Source of the DNA: Helianthus annuus
Lineage: Eukaryota > Streptophyta > Magnoliopsida > Asterales > Asteraceae
Reading direction: 5' to 3'
Assembly (NCBI RefSeq): GCF_002127325.2
Contig: NC_035440.2
Coordinates: 77,656,815 to 77,720,814 of the forward strand
DNA length: 64,000 nucleotides
Shown one piece after another: positions 10,739-21,562 of this stretch. The notes under the pieces were generated by a model. The model saw only the letters and a program-made list of their open reading frames with translations, was not told the DNA's origin and did not search any database. The position numbers were made by a program, and so were the translations under genes. How positions within the stretch are numbered: position 1 is the stretch's first letter; every line of letters begins with the position of its first letter.

Positions 10739-11021
10739 ATTATCAATACACAAGTGTAAATTAATGGCCAGGATTTGATCAGAATTTGATGATGAAAATA
10801 CACTAGTGTATTTTACGATTTGATGATGTAAATCAATGGTCAAGATTTATTCCCTCAGTTTACAAATACACTAATGTTCACTCTTGAACCCCACTCTATA
10901 TATATAAAGACATACTCTATTATACAATAGAGATATGAGAGAGAAATTGAAATGTCGAAAATTTATGAGTTGTTTACTTGTATAGTTTGATGACAATAAT
11001 AGAATCCATATACTAAACTAA

Positions 11022-11349
11022 GGGGGTGTTTGACCTAGCTTTTTTAACAAAGTTTATAGCTTTTTTAGCTTTTTTTTTTTTTTTTACAAAATAAGCTTAA
11101 TTTGGTGTTTGGTTTAGCTTTTTAAGCTTATGCTTATTAGCTTATATAAGCTAATTTGAAGAAGCTTATTTGAAGATGGTTTTTTAGCTTATTTGAAGAA
11201 GCTTCTTTGTGCAAGGGCAAATGATATAAAATGAGCTATAAGCTAATCCAAACACTTAAAAAGACCTTATCAAATGATAGAAAATAAGCTATAAGCTACT
11301 TTAAAATATAAGCATAAGCCAAAAAATAAAAGCTAGGCCAAACACCCCC
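11022..11349. mobile_element. PIF/Harbinger (Tourist-like) MITE, 328 bp
   Basis: The left end GGGGGTGTTTGACCTAGCTTT and the reverse complement of the right end GGGGGTGTTTGGCCTAGCTTT differ at one position. TAA flanks both sides (11019-11021 and 11350-11352), the Harbinger target duplication. The interior is made of AAGCTTATTTGAAG-type repeats with no coding sequence. Confidence 0.8.
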
Positions 11350-11352
11350 TAA

Positions 11353-11642
11353 ATACAACCCCTAAATGATTCATAGGCGATAAACAAAAAGTCACAACTC
11401 ATTTCAAAAATCAAACTCACACTTTTTTCTATGCTTAGTTCTCTCTCTCTCTCCCTCTCTCAAATTTCTGCACCATCCCCTCTCCATCGAGTTCTCAAAT
11501 CCCATTTCTCTTGTCTCTCATTCGATTTCTGAATTCCACGACCCCATCTAGAGATGATGTGGTTTGTAATGTTAAAATCCGCGGACTAGGGTTTCAGCAG
11601 TAGGATTCTCGAGCAGATCGGTGGCAACCAATACGAGATCTA
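11353..11642. other. Single-copy-like DNA with CT-rich tract
   Basis: A CT-rich stretch (11435-11540, including CTCTCTCTCTCTC) is followed by less AT-rich DNA ending at the next LTR. The composition resembles a plant 5' UTR, but I find no supported start codon, exon or frame. It is probably the original insertion site of the large nest. Confidence 0.35.
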
Positions 11643-12719
11643 TGTCACACCCCAACCGGTGGCGGAAACATCGGAGTGAGACGAAAACAAATCGCTCAAA
11701 GCATCATAACGCTAATTGTGACAATATAGTTTAAATCAAGATTTCATAAACACTAAATGTCATACAATAATTCAAAATATGATCCAAATTGTATCAAACA
11801 TAATCCAAAACATTGTTATTCTAAGGTGTGTTTCTAAGTTCACCCTAGCTTGATTCTTCTTTATCTTGTCTATCAACCTGCAACATGTATTAAAATATGA
11901 TCAACAATAATGTTGGCGAGTATACAAGTTTTGATACATAGCATAATAAGTTTAAAATGTTAAACATGCTCATATCCAACATGAATAATGTATACAAGTT
12001 ACAAATATGCTGGACTAGTGTAAACTATATTTTAAACCCAAGTTTCCAACGCAATCGTGCCTTCCCTACATCGTCGCAACGAGAGGGGGTTAACATGTTT
12101 TACTTAACACTACCCCAAGACTCAAGGGCGGTGCGTTAATTCTGTAGCGCTATAATTGTCAAGGTAGGCTAGCAAAGTTAATGAGCATATAGATACAAGT
12201 GTACACATAGCATATAAGACTAACAAGTATCACATGTTTTCATGTTTAAATGTGGATAGAGTGTGATTAAAATAAGTTTCAAGTGTTGTGTATTTTGTAT
12301 AGTGTACATGTTGCACCCAAAGTGTTTAAAACGAAAATGGGATCGAGTAGACTCACAGTTTTGCGTAGATTTTCCACGAAAACCGAGAGTGGAGTGGATG
12401 AAGTCTCGAGATTATGTTGAAATGGGTAAACGAGATATAAGATAATTGATATGAAAGTGGGTCGGATCAGATTGTTTAAAATATGAAATTAAAACGAAAT
12501 TAAACACAAGTCAGTCCATTCGTACGAAGGGGTTTAGTCACTTCGTACGAAGGGAGCCTCCTGATTGGTACGAACAGGCTGTTAAAGTGTGATACGAACT
12601 AATTTTTTAACGCTAAACAGTAAGGTAATGATTTAAAACAGTAAATAGAATGATCGGGTGTAAAAACTATGGTTAAAAAAGAAATGAAAACAGCTCGGTT
12701 TGGTTGGCAGTGTGGGTTC

Positions 12720-13113
12720 ATACGAACGGGCGTAGTCCCTTCATACGGACCCACTGGGTTTGTTATGAAAATCTTGGTTTTTATCAGATTTGGTTGAAAA
12801 CGTTGTAGTATTTGTTTAATTTATTTAATCCAGTAGATAAACATTTAAATGTTGACAAATGAGTGTGTGAACAGAATCAAAATTAAAACCGAAAGCATGA
12901 ACTAAAGTCCCTTAGTACGAACGGGCGTAGTCCCTTCGTACGGACCCATTGTGTTTGTTATGAAAATCTTGGTTTTTATCGGATTTGGTTGAAAACATTG
13001 TAGTATTTGTTTAATTTATTTAATCCAGTAGATAAACGTTTAAATGTTGACAAATGAGTGTGTGAACAGAATCGAAATTAAAACAGAAAGTATGAACTAA
13101 AGTCCCTTCGTAC
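12720..13113. repeat. 196-bp duplication inside the LTR
   Basis: 'TGTTATGAAAATCTTGG' and the following ~150 bp occur at 12761 and again at 12957. Each copy is preceded by ACGAACGGGCGTAGTCCCTTC. Confidence 0.85.
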
Positions 13114-13548
13114 GAAGGCACTGTTCTTGATGAAATTCATGTTTGATCCATCGAAACAGATCATTTCTTGATGGAAATTAACCCTAATGCCAGACCCTTA
13201 ACTATGAATTGAGTTAGGGTCTGATGGGTTCCCGATTCCATCAAGATCGTGTAATAATCGAAACGAGGATTTAATTAAGTTGTAAAATTTTATGAACTTT
13301 GATCCAATCTCGTATAAGTGATGCTCCACAACAGTTTGCCTAGTCAAAACGAGTGGAAACCATCTTCGAGATAATTAGGATCAAAGGTTTTTGGAGAAAG
13401 TTTAGGGTTTGTGATATAAAACTCAAGAAATGAAAGTGAAATGAATAACAGAAGACGGGAGGAATTCTTACAAAGCCTCTGATCGTCAACAACAATTCAA
13501 GAGTGTTTGCAAGAGAAATGGTGAATTGGAATGAGGGGATAAGGCCTC

Positions 13549-13558
13549 TATTTATATA
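13549..13558 (-). promoter_or_regulatory. TATA box, gag-only gypsy LTR
   Basis: TATATAAATA on the minus strand. CpG palindromes (TTCGTACGAA) lie just upstream in the sense direction at 13600-13655. Confidence 0.55.
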
Positions 13559-13974
13559 TTGGAGGGTACATTGGGGTTTCCTAAGATTTAGCAATGATTG
13601 AACAGTTACGAAGGGGACTGGGTTCGTACGAACCGGCCTGGCTTCGTACGAAGCCATATTTTTTCATTGTTTTGGTTTTATACTTCAATTATTTTACGAG
13701 TTTTAATTAGTTTAACGAGTATCAAGCATCAATGTGAAACTAAGAGTCAAGAATCAAGCATAATATAGTGTCCAACAGGTTAATTTTGAGTAAAAGTTTG
13801 CACATAAGTCTAACACGGATAACATAAATTAAAATAACTTCGTTTTCATTATGATCAATAGTCTTGGATTACAAATTGAAACGGAATAGAATACAACGAG
13901 AGTACAAGTGTCTAAAAATGGAAAGTACAACATCACTTGCCAAAATAGGAAAGGTACAAAAATGTAGCGTTACA

Positions 13975-13991
13975 GTCTCCCCTACTTTAGG
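13975..13991 (-). other. Polypurine tract
   Basis: On the minus strand CTAAAGTAGGGGAGAC ends exactly where the LTR begins with TGTAACGC. It would prime plus-strand DNA synthesis. Confidence 0.7.
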
Positions 13992-14289
13992 AGATTTCGT
14001 CCTCGAAATCTAAGAGGAAGGCTGAACGAAGAGTGAGAGTGAGGTCGATCGGGAAAACATGGTCGATGAGGGTGAAAAAACAATTGCAAAAAATAGAGTC
14101 GACGGTGAGGGACTTGCCACGGGCAACTTCGATTGTGAATGACTTAGGTAGCTTAGAGCGTGTACAATTTAACATGGATTCAAATTCAACGGACACAAAG
14201 CTTTTGTCCATACCAGTATCAAATAGTATAGAAGAATAATGATTGCTAACGAGAAACGTACCATTAACGTCTTCATTCTCTTGGTTCAA
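13987..14289 (-). pseudogene. Aspartic protease fragment and end of gag
   Basis: Residues SSILFDTGMDKSFVS carry the D-T-G active-site triad. The flanking VNGTFLVSN and FTIEVARGKSLTV are typical of gypsy proteases, which cut the Gag-Pol polyprotein. The frame ends at a TAG less than 20 bp from the polypurine tract, so only about half of the fold is present. Just upstream, in a shifted frame, lies a zinc knuckle in which the second Cys has become Tyr (C-Y-K-Y-G-D-T-T-H). Confidence 0.65.
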
Positions 14290-14354
14290 CTGAAGACATT
14301 GTGGGCGAAGGTGAGTGGTATCTCCATACTTGTAGCATGCTCTGACATTTTTTG

Positions 14355-15172
14355 CTAGCTTTGGGTTTGGAACTTTCGTTTCCTGCCTTCGCTGCCATCC
14401 GCCAAGGCTTCGGTGTCAGTGGTAATCTGGTTGGCTAACTTGGTAGAGGTGAGTGTTGAGGTCTGCCTATCTCGAATGCGGTTGTTGTTTAGGCTAGCTG
14501 CAAGGCGATAAACTGCCTCGATGTTGTCGAGCTTTGATGCTACGATGGTGTCACACATGGTAGAGGGTAGGCCATGGATGTATTTCCTGATCATGCGATC
14601 AGTAGTGGACACCAGGTGTGGTACGATAAAGCTCAGTTGTGTGAAACGAGTGGTGTAGGCAAGATTGTCATCTCCAATTTGCTTAAGAGCCCAAAACTCT
14701 TCTTCAAGTTTCTGCTGCTCTTGAGCAGGACAAAACTAGTCCATCATTAGTTGCTTGACTTCGGACCAAGGTAATGGGCTTCTTCGTTGGAGCGGATATT
14801 TCTTTCATTGGTCCACCATTCCAAAGCTCTGGCTTGGAAGACCCCAGTTGCGCTACGAGTTTTGAGATTCTCATGACACTCGCTATTGATGAAAGTGACC
14901 TCTATGCTATCGAACCACTCAAGCATAGCTGTCACCCCATCATTTCCAGTGAAAGGCTTAGGATTGCATGCTGAAAAATGCTTGAAGTTGAAAGAGACAG
15001 GTTTGGGTTGGTCAACCTTTGAGTCAATAGAGGAATTCGGGGTAGAAGTGTTGATCTTGCTGACGATCTCAGGAATAACATGTGCCATCTGTTTGGCCAT
15101 AAATGCCATCATCTTCTTTAGTGAGCTGGTCTTAGACCTCTTGATTGAGTTTGATTGACGGCTTGACGACAT
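14355..15172 (-). pseudogene. gag: Gypsy gag (capsid), frameshifted
   Basis: It starts at ATG 15172 (MSSSRQSNSIKRSK). Residues 50-130 resemble the plant gypsy capsid: FSACNPKPFTGNDGVTAMLEWFDSIE and then FQARALEWWTNE. The frame ends at 14747. Capsid C-terminal sequence resumes in another frame at 14612-14355 (MIRKYIHGLPSTMCDTIVASK), and a further shift leads into protease. Gag would package element RNA, but at least two frameshifts prevent a full product. Confidence 0.7.
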
Positions 15173-16119
15173 CTAAAGGTTTAAAACAATGAATGGATGA
15201 GACTTGATCATAATGTTTTGTTTAAGGAAATTTGTTTTCATGAATGCATCACATAGTACATAATGTTTAAATAATATCACATAGTATAACATGAATTTCA
15301 CAGTGTAACATGGAAAATGAAAGCATCATAAATTTAGTTTGTTCGCGAGATATTATTATTGTTTTAGATTGCGAGAATCGTGCGATTTGTGTCTCCAAGC
15401 TTGAAATGAAATAACATACAAATGTAAAACACATTAAAATTGAGATAGCATAAAAGAGGTTTAACGTAAAATTGAATTGTCATGGAACTTAACATAAGAC
15501 TATTCCAAAGTAAATCGAAGTCCTTTTCGAGTGAAGGATACGTGCTTTGGCCTAATAGACAAATACTCTCATCGAGAAGCGACTAAAACGGTATTTGTCC
15601 TTCCAGTTACTACACGTCCATAATCAATTGGGAGAATCGAAACTTTGGCGAGATTGAAAATCGAACAGTGGGACTAGTTATCAAGATGCGAGTTTCACCT
15701 CTAACTTGGTAACATCGTACTCTAGTGTGGTTGGTACTTATCAATTGATAAGGGTCCACTAGAATATGAAATGGAAATTTCCTTCAAGATTTGGATATCA
15801 CTCCTAACTTGAGGGTAAGTTTCATGCAAAATACAAGTATAGCTGAATGAACGTCATCACCAAATGTGGGAATCACCCCTATTTTGGTGAGTCGTTTCGA
15901 TTGTGTTATAAGAGTGTCTTCATCAAGCCTCCAAGTGTGTATTGTGTTAGCCTTAGGAAAGGCATGTATATTTAAAGATCAAAGAGAATAGATAGAAGCA
16001 AATAAGATAGAAGGCAAGTAGTTTTAAAGAACACGTAGTATAATGTTCCTAAACTATAGACTAGGTAAAAGCATTCCTACTTTTCCTAATTCCCTATAGT
16101 TATAGCTGTGATACCAATC
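15173..16119 (-). other. Leader of the gag-only gypsy element
   Basis: Non-coding DNA between the primer-binding site and gag. It contains short related phrases such as 'caccTctaacttggt' and 'cacccctattttggtg'. One of them forms a stem TCACCAAAT/ATTTTGGTGA (about 15870-15900). Confidence 0.5.
16105..16116 (-). other. Primer-binding site, initiator Met tRNA
   Basis: TGGTATCACAGC on the minus strand, a few bases inside the 5' LTR. One base differs from the iMet complement TGGTATCAGAGC seen in other elements of this window. Confidence 0.65.
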
Positions 16120-17152
16120 TGTCACACCCCAACCGATGGCGGAAACATCGGAGTGAGACGAAAACAAATCGCTCAGAGCATCATAACGCTAATTGTGACA
16201 ATATAATTTAAATCAAGATTTCATAAACACTAAATGTTATACAATAATTCAAAATATGATCCAAATTGTATCAAACATAATCCAAAACATTGTTTATTCT
16301 AAGGTGTGTTTCTAAGTTCACACTAGCTTGATTCTTCTTTATCTTGTCTATCAACCTGCAACATGTATAAAATATGATCAACAATAATGTTGGCGAGTAT
16401 ACAAGTTTTAATACATAGCATAATAAGCTTAGAATGTTTAACGTGCTCATATCCAACATGAATAATGTATACAAGTTAAAATATGCTAGACTAGTGTAAA
16501 CTATATGTTAAACCCAAGTTTCCAACACAATCGTGCCTTCCCTACATCGTCGCAACGAAGAGTGGGTTAACATATAGATAGGCTAGAAAGTTAATAAGCA
16601 TATAGATACAAATGTCAACATAGCATATAAGACTAACAAGTATCACATGTTTTCATGTTTAAATGTGGATAGAGTGTGATTAAAATAAGTTTCAAGTGTT
16701 GCATGTTTTGTATAATGTACATGTTGCACCTAAAGTGTTTAAAACGAAAATGGGATCGAGTATACTCACAATTTTGCGTAGATTTTCCATGAAAACCGAG
16801 AGTGGAGTGGATGAAGTCTCGAGATTATGCTGAAATGGGTAAACCAGATTATAAGATTACTGATGTGAAAGAGGGTCAGATCATATTGTTTAAAATACGA
16901 AATTAAAACGAATTAAAACACAAGTAAGTCCGTTTGTACGAAGGGAGCCTCCTGATTGGTACGAACGGGCCGTTAAAGTGTGATACGGACTGATTTTTTT
17001 AACGCTAAACAGTAAGGTAATGATTTAAAATAGTAAATAGAATGATTGGGTGTAAAAACTATGGTTAAAACAAAAATGAAAACAACTCGGTTTAGTTGGC
17101 AGTGTGGGTTCGTACGAACGGGCGTAGTCCCTTCGTACGGACCCACTGTGTT
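16120..17152 (-). repeat. gag-only gypsy 5' LTR, truncated by insertion
   Basis: Begins TGTCACACCCCAACC like the copy at 11643 and stays alignable, with small indels, to 'cccactgtgtt' at 17152, where Sirevirus A starts. Confidence 0.85.
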
Positions 17153-17659
17153 TGTTAGTGTATACGTCTGTAGCTTCTGTCAGTATGTAGTCATGTTTTG
17201 TAATGTTTGTAAACAATATATGTATGTATGTATGTTAGATAGTTTAGTAGATCAGGATATGGCGCGTAAATGATTAAGTGCTGACTTTTGTTGACCATGC
17301 TAACCGATCGGCTAGCCCAGCCAATCGGACAGGCAAACCGATCGAACAGGGTGTTCGATCAAACAGCATGTCAGCCGATCGGCTAGCCCAGCCGATCTCT
17401 GATGCTACTGCCTATAAATAGCTAGCCAAACTGTTCATTTGTAACTTTTGCTATTTTGACTCTCTGGCGAACTCATGTTAGTCTGACCTTTCAAAGGCGC
17501 TCGTGTACTTTCAGATTCGATTAATGAAAGATCAGACAGTTGTTCAGAGTTGAATTTGTTATCGTATATTTGTAGTTTGATTCAATGAATTCCGCGCATT
17601 GATCATATCCGATTCATCTAAGTTCCAGTCGATCAGATCCTGTGAAAAAGGGACCTACA
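17153..17659 (+). repeat. Sirevirus A 5' LTR, 507 bp
   Basis: Starts TGTTAGTG and ends CCTACA, as Sirevirus B does (TGTTGATG...CCTACA). It holds CCGATCGG/CGATCGAACA palindromes at 17303-17397 directly upstream of the TATA box. Confidence 0.8.
17413..17420 (+). promoter_or_regulatory. TATA box, Sirevirus A LTR
   Basis: TATAAATA within CCTATAAATAG. The same 11-mer recurs at the internal promoter near 42631. Confidence 0.7.
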
Positions 17660-17661
17660 AG

Positions 17662-17673
17662 TGGTATCAGAGC
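17662..17673 (+). other. Primer-binding site, initiator Met tRNA
   Basis: TGGTATCAGAGC two bases after the LTR end, complementary to the 3' end of plant initiator Met tRNA. Confidence 0.85.
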
Positions 17674-18466
17674 TTCAGGGAGCTGAATCGAGATCTACGA
17701 CGACGAATTCACCGGAATTCGAGCTTATTTTGCCAATTTAGAGACAAATTTCACCGAAAATTTGTTATTTCTGCCGATTCGACTCAAATTTCCGGTGAAA
17801 TTTGACAGATTCTTCTACTTTCTACTCAGATCTAGCTTTGTTTCTCATTGTGTCACCATAAAATCAGGAAAACTTAAAATTGAGAGTGATTTTACGGTTA
17901 AAATTTGATAAAACTGCTATAGATCGGTTCGCAATCATTAGAAGTATAATCCTTCAAGTTTTCATAACAGAATTCGCCCTAAAACTTGTTCAAATTCATC
18001 AAAAACTATGAAAAACTGTTCTTGGTTGCTGATGTCAGCCGTTCGCACGACCTAGCTGTTCTTAAGACTTGCTGAAATCATCAACTTGATCAAACAAGCA
18101 ATTCGAATGACTTGAGTTACAGTGCTTACAGATTGTGTTGCTTACATCATCAGTGTTAGCCGATCGAACAAGTTGATCGATCGAACAGCATTGTTGATAA
18201 TTGTTATTTTTTTGCTTACGTCATAATGCTAGCCGATCGGACAAGCCGACCGATCGGACAGTAATTGATTGCTGTTACATTTATCTGTTTGACATCCAAT
18301 CGAACAGGCTGATCGATCGAACAAGCCTATCGATCGAACAAGCTAACCGATTGAGTGTGTACTGTTCGATCGAACAAGTCATTCGATCCAAGTGCATTCG
18401 TGTTAGAATTTTGAAAATTACAAAGATTCTTCTAAGTGTCTGTTAAACTGTTTCAGGTATTTGAAA
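17674..18466 (+). other. Sirevirus A leader with CGATCG motif array
   Basis: Non-coding leader. From about 18160 to 18395 CGATCGAACA/CCGATCGG-type motifs recur roughly ten times. A splice-acceptor-like TGTTTCAG lies just before the gag ATG. Confidence 0.7.
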
Positions 18467-20462
18467 ATGGATGAGTTTATGAATCCTTTCAGTGACATGT
18501 ATGCATTCACTGGAAACTCCGGAGATGATACATCAAACTGAACAAATGAAAATTCTCCGAGTGCGAAGAAGACGTTGTCCGATGCCTTAAGCGTAGAAAG
18601 CGCGTATGGTACATATAACAAACCACCAAAGTTGATGGCGATCGAAGAGTATAACAGGTGGGCCAAAAGATTTGATGAATGGTTAAAAGCATTCGCGTAC
18701 CCGAGCTGGAAAAGTTTAAAGAACGGCTTCAACAATGGAAGAGTAGATTATGAAAATCTGACAGAAAGTGAAGATATAGAAAATTTTGTGGCTGAGCAGA
18801 AGTGCATAGCATTGATACATCAGTCAGTGAGAGACGATATAATCTCATTGATTGAATACACAAACGCAAAAGATCTTTGGGAAAAATTAAAAATCAAATG
18901 TGTTGGTACTGCTGAAATAGTCAAGAACAAAATGAAATTATCGAGAAAAGAATTTGACTTGTTCAGATGTTTAAAAAATGAGTCTGTTTCTAAAATGATT
19001 GAGCGATTTGGGCATCTAAAGCTGGAGCTGGCAAGACATGGAGTCATATATTCTCGAGAAGAGCTAGTCGACAAGCTGTTTGATTCTTTACCAGATGACA
19101 AAGATTGGCAATACTTTGCCCTGATGTTAAAGAACACGATAAAGCCGGAAGAGTTGACGGTTGATCTGCTAATTGAGAGACTAGAAAGTCATGAGCTGGA
19201 AATAAAGAAATTGAACAAGGTCAATCACTCATCGTACCAGCAGAATATAGAGCTGTACTATAGGGGTAGTGTGATCCCGAAGACAAGATCCCCCAAAACA
19301 GCCTTTTCAGCAGAAAGCTCACAACCGACGAATCAAGAAAGCTTAAACAGTGGTTTTCATGGAGGAATGTCATCCAATGCTTCAAGTCAAGGATCATCTT
19401 CTAGTACTTCAAGTCATCAGCAATCAGCACCAAAGAATGTATTTCAATGCAACATCGCTGTGGATTTGAAAAATGGTCAAAATTTCAGTAAGGAGTCAGC
19501 AAAGCAACAGATGGTGTTCTTAGCCTCTGTGCTAGAATCATATGAAAGTCTTGTGGCTGGGAAGATAGGCAACACCAACCTAACAAAAGAAGACTACGAT
19601 CAGATCGATCCAGAAGAGATGGAATTGATCGATATAAGGTGGTGCATGGCCAGTGCTGTAAGAAGAGCGAAACGTTTCATGGAAATTACTGGAATAAAGT
19701 CTATTGGTGGACCATCTACCAAGTTAGGCTTTGACAAGACAAAAGTGACGTGTTTCAAGTGTAAACAGAAAGGTCACTTTAAGCGTGAGTGTCGAAATGC
19801 TTATGTTGATGATTCTAAAAATCCATTTAGAGAAGATTATTACAAGAGAGCGATTTATCATCAGAATAAATCAGAACCGCCCAGGATGAAACAGCTTGAG
19901 GATACCTCAAAAGAAAAATCCAGAGCTCTCGCCATGATTCATGATGACAAAGGGTTTGACTGGAACGATTTGCTACCAGAAGAAGATGCGGTTGGATACG
20001 CTTTTGTTGCAAAAATTGTTTCTTTTAAGGACAACAGAACGGAAGAAGAAAAGTTTATCAACAGAATAATGAAAGCCCAAACAAGAATGAGCAGAATCTA
20101 CAACACTTATAAAGAAGCGAAAAGGGCAAAGAGATGGGATGCAGACAGAGAGTGTTACCTTGATCCTCAAGGAAACATTGCAGTTGATCCAGACTCCATT
20201 AGTGTCGATGTTCTCATTCAACAATTTGCTGATGAAGTAGAAGCCAGACAGAAAGAATGGTGGGGAGGTGTTGAAGAGAAAGTAGAAGAGAAAGATGAAA
20301 AAGAAAAAGAAGCAGAGAAGAAGCAACAAACAAGGAAGATTGATGATGGGATCATAGATACATCACAAGAGTTTACAGCTGAAAACCTGATGAAGATGGC
20401 TGACAGAGTTCTTGCTGCAAAGGAGCTAGAGGTAGTTTCTAGTTCTGGAACCAAGTCAAAAA
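18467..20462 (+). pseudogene. gag: Sirevirus A Gag, N-terminal part
   Basis: Start chosen at ATG 18467, since the frame and sequence resemble the Sirevirus B start. A TGA at 18539 interrupts it early, after which 635 codons stay open. Residues ~40-230 are the copia Gag capsid region (PPKLMAIEEYNRWAKRFDEW ... WEKLKIKCVG ... LVDKLFDSLPDD). A Ser/Gln-rich linker follows, then DYDQIDPEEMELIDIRW and a zinc knuckle CFKCKQKGHFKREC. The tail is Lys/Glu-rich. Gag coats the RNA and forms the virus-like particle. Translation would be cut by Sirevirus B at 20463; the reading frame resumes in phase at 35795 once one AAAAA copy is discounted. Confidence 0.82.
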
Positions 20463-20913
20463 TGTTGATGCACAATGTCTAAAGCCTGCGTCTTTGTGTT
20501 GCTAGTTTCATGTATAGGGTCCAGATAGGTCATTTTGTATAAGTCCAGGGGGTCAAAATGTAATTTTATGCTTTTCATGTTGTAGGTTCGCTTATGTGGC
20601 ATGTGTCCACAAAAGCGAACCAGCCAATTTAGCAGGTCCGCTCTTGTGGACATGTCACATAAGCGGACCAGCCGAGTCTATAAATACCCCTGTTGTGTCT
20701 TCATTTGTAACGTCGTCTGGAACTCCACGTCGAACTGCTGTCCGTACGGCAAGCGTTATCAAGTGAAGAAAAAGTATTTTAAGTGTGAATTCTCTGTTTC
20801 TACTCCATTCTTTTACGGTTTTCATTGTATCATGCTGAAAATGTGTTTCCGCCACATTTTCAGTAAGCACTAGCTCTGATTGACTCACTCGAGAGGTCAA
20901 AACTGATCCTATA
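20463..20913 (+). repeat. Sirevirus B 5' LTR, 451 bp
   Basis: Starts TGTTGATGCAC and ends CCTATA (CCTACA in the 3' copy). Two inverted-repeat modules built on GGTTCGCTTATGTGG and GGTCCGCTCTTGTGG (20583-20671) stand just before the TATA box. Confidence 0.93.
20635..20686 (+). promoter_or_regulatory. Sirevirus B LTR promoter module (hairpin + TATA)
   Basis: A hairpin with arms GGTCCGCT/AGCGGACC and an inner TTGTG/CACA pairing ends 8 bp before TATAAATA (20679-20686). The 37 bp at 20635-20671 match the region before the third gene (30399-30435) at 32 positions. The 3' LTR copy has its TATA at 35555-35562. Confidence 0.7.
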
Positions 20914-20915
20914 AT

Positions 20916-20928
20916 TGGTATCAGAGCC
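20916..20928 (+). other. Primer-binding site, initiator Met tRNA
   Basis: TGGTATCAGAGCC, two bases past the LTR end. Confidence 0.88.
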
Positions 20929-21562
20929 AGTTGCGAGTTAGTTTGCTAGATACGAAGCTTTTTACACGGACTTTTGTAGATTTGAACTGTTTGAACGGTG
21001 GAAATGGACTGAAATTTGGACAACAGGTGTGAAATACACTAATAACAAACCCTTGAAAGATTCGGATCAAAATACGGCCTAAAAGTGACATAAAAACCCT
21101 CGTGAAGTAGGTTCGCGTATTTGTCAGTCTTGTGGTTCGCTTTTCTGGTCCGCTCCAACGTACAAATTGTGCTGGTTCGCTCCTGTTTTTTGTTCTGGTC
21201 CGCTCGAAATGTCTGATTTTCTTGGTGGTTCGCTCGTTCGGTTCGCTTGAACGACAATTTTCAGGTCCGCTTATTGGGTATTATACTGGTCCGCTCAAAA
21301 GACAGTTTGCTGGTTCGCTCAAGAGATCACTGTCTGGTCCGCTCCAAGTGAATATTCTGGTTCGCTCGAAGTACACTCTGGTCCGCTCTTAGTGTTGACT
21401 CTGGTTCGCTCCAAGGTACATTGGTGGGTTCGCTCATTGTTACAGTTGTGGTTCGCTCCAAGATCACCGTGGTTCGCTTATTCAGCCAGCGTGGTTCGCT
21501 TATTCAGCCAGTGTGGTTCGCTTATTCAGACTGTTTGAAAAATTCTTTCGTTACGACTGAAA
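20929..21562 (+). other. Sirevirus B leader with GGTYCGCT array
   Basis: Non-coding leader before gag. From 21109 to about 21526 the heptamer GGTTCGC or GGTCCGC occurs 19 times, 18 of them followed by T. All are on the plus strand, with irregular 12-30 bp spacing and unrelated DNA between them. Confidence 0.8.
21109..21526 (+). repeat. GGTTCGCT/GGTCCGCT motif array (leader)
   Basis: Short same-strand motif copies separated by unique spacers. The last three share a longer unit GGTTCGCTTATTCAGCCAG. The motif is the same as the hairpin arm in the LTR promoter. Confidence 0.85.

Larger units (their letters stand above)
5131..10896. mobile_element. MITE split by a Tat retrotransposon
   Basis: The left part is 5131-5202 and the right part is 10744-10896. 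The outer ends are inverted: AGGGTTAGGTTCATTTGTGAAC on the left, and AGAGTGGGGTTCAAGAGTGAAC when the right end is reverse complemented. Removing the retrotransposon and one ATTAT copy rejoins 'cttgatt' to 'atcaatac', leaving a MITE of about 220 bp in TATATA DNA. Confidence 0.65.
11643..13974 (-). repeat. gag-only gypsy 3' LTR, 2,332 bp
   Basis: On the plus strand it runs from TGTCACACCCC to GCGTTACA. It contains repeated TTCGTACGAA palindromes, a 196-bp internal duplication (12720-13113) and a TATA box at 13549-13558 (minus). Confidence 0.88.
11643..17152 (-). mobile_element. Non-autonomous Ty3/gypsy element with gag only
   Basis: The sense strand is minus. The left copy of the LTR (11643-13974) is the 3' LTR, and the right copy (16120-17152) is the 5' LTR, cut short by Sirevirus A. 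Only 2.1 kb separates them: PPT, a protease fragment, gag, a leader of about 950 bp and the primer-binding site. There is no trace of reverse transcriptase, RNase H or integrase, and the polypurine tract directly follows protease. It fits the group of plant elements that keep terminal repeats plus gag and move with enzymes from relatives. The right part of the 5' LTR is expected beyond the window. Confidence 0.8.

Noticed and set aside
11420..11642. 5' UTR and first exon of a host gene
   Set aside because: The CT-rich composition is suggestive, but there is no consistent frame, start or splice site before the LTR begins.
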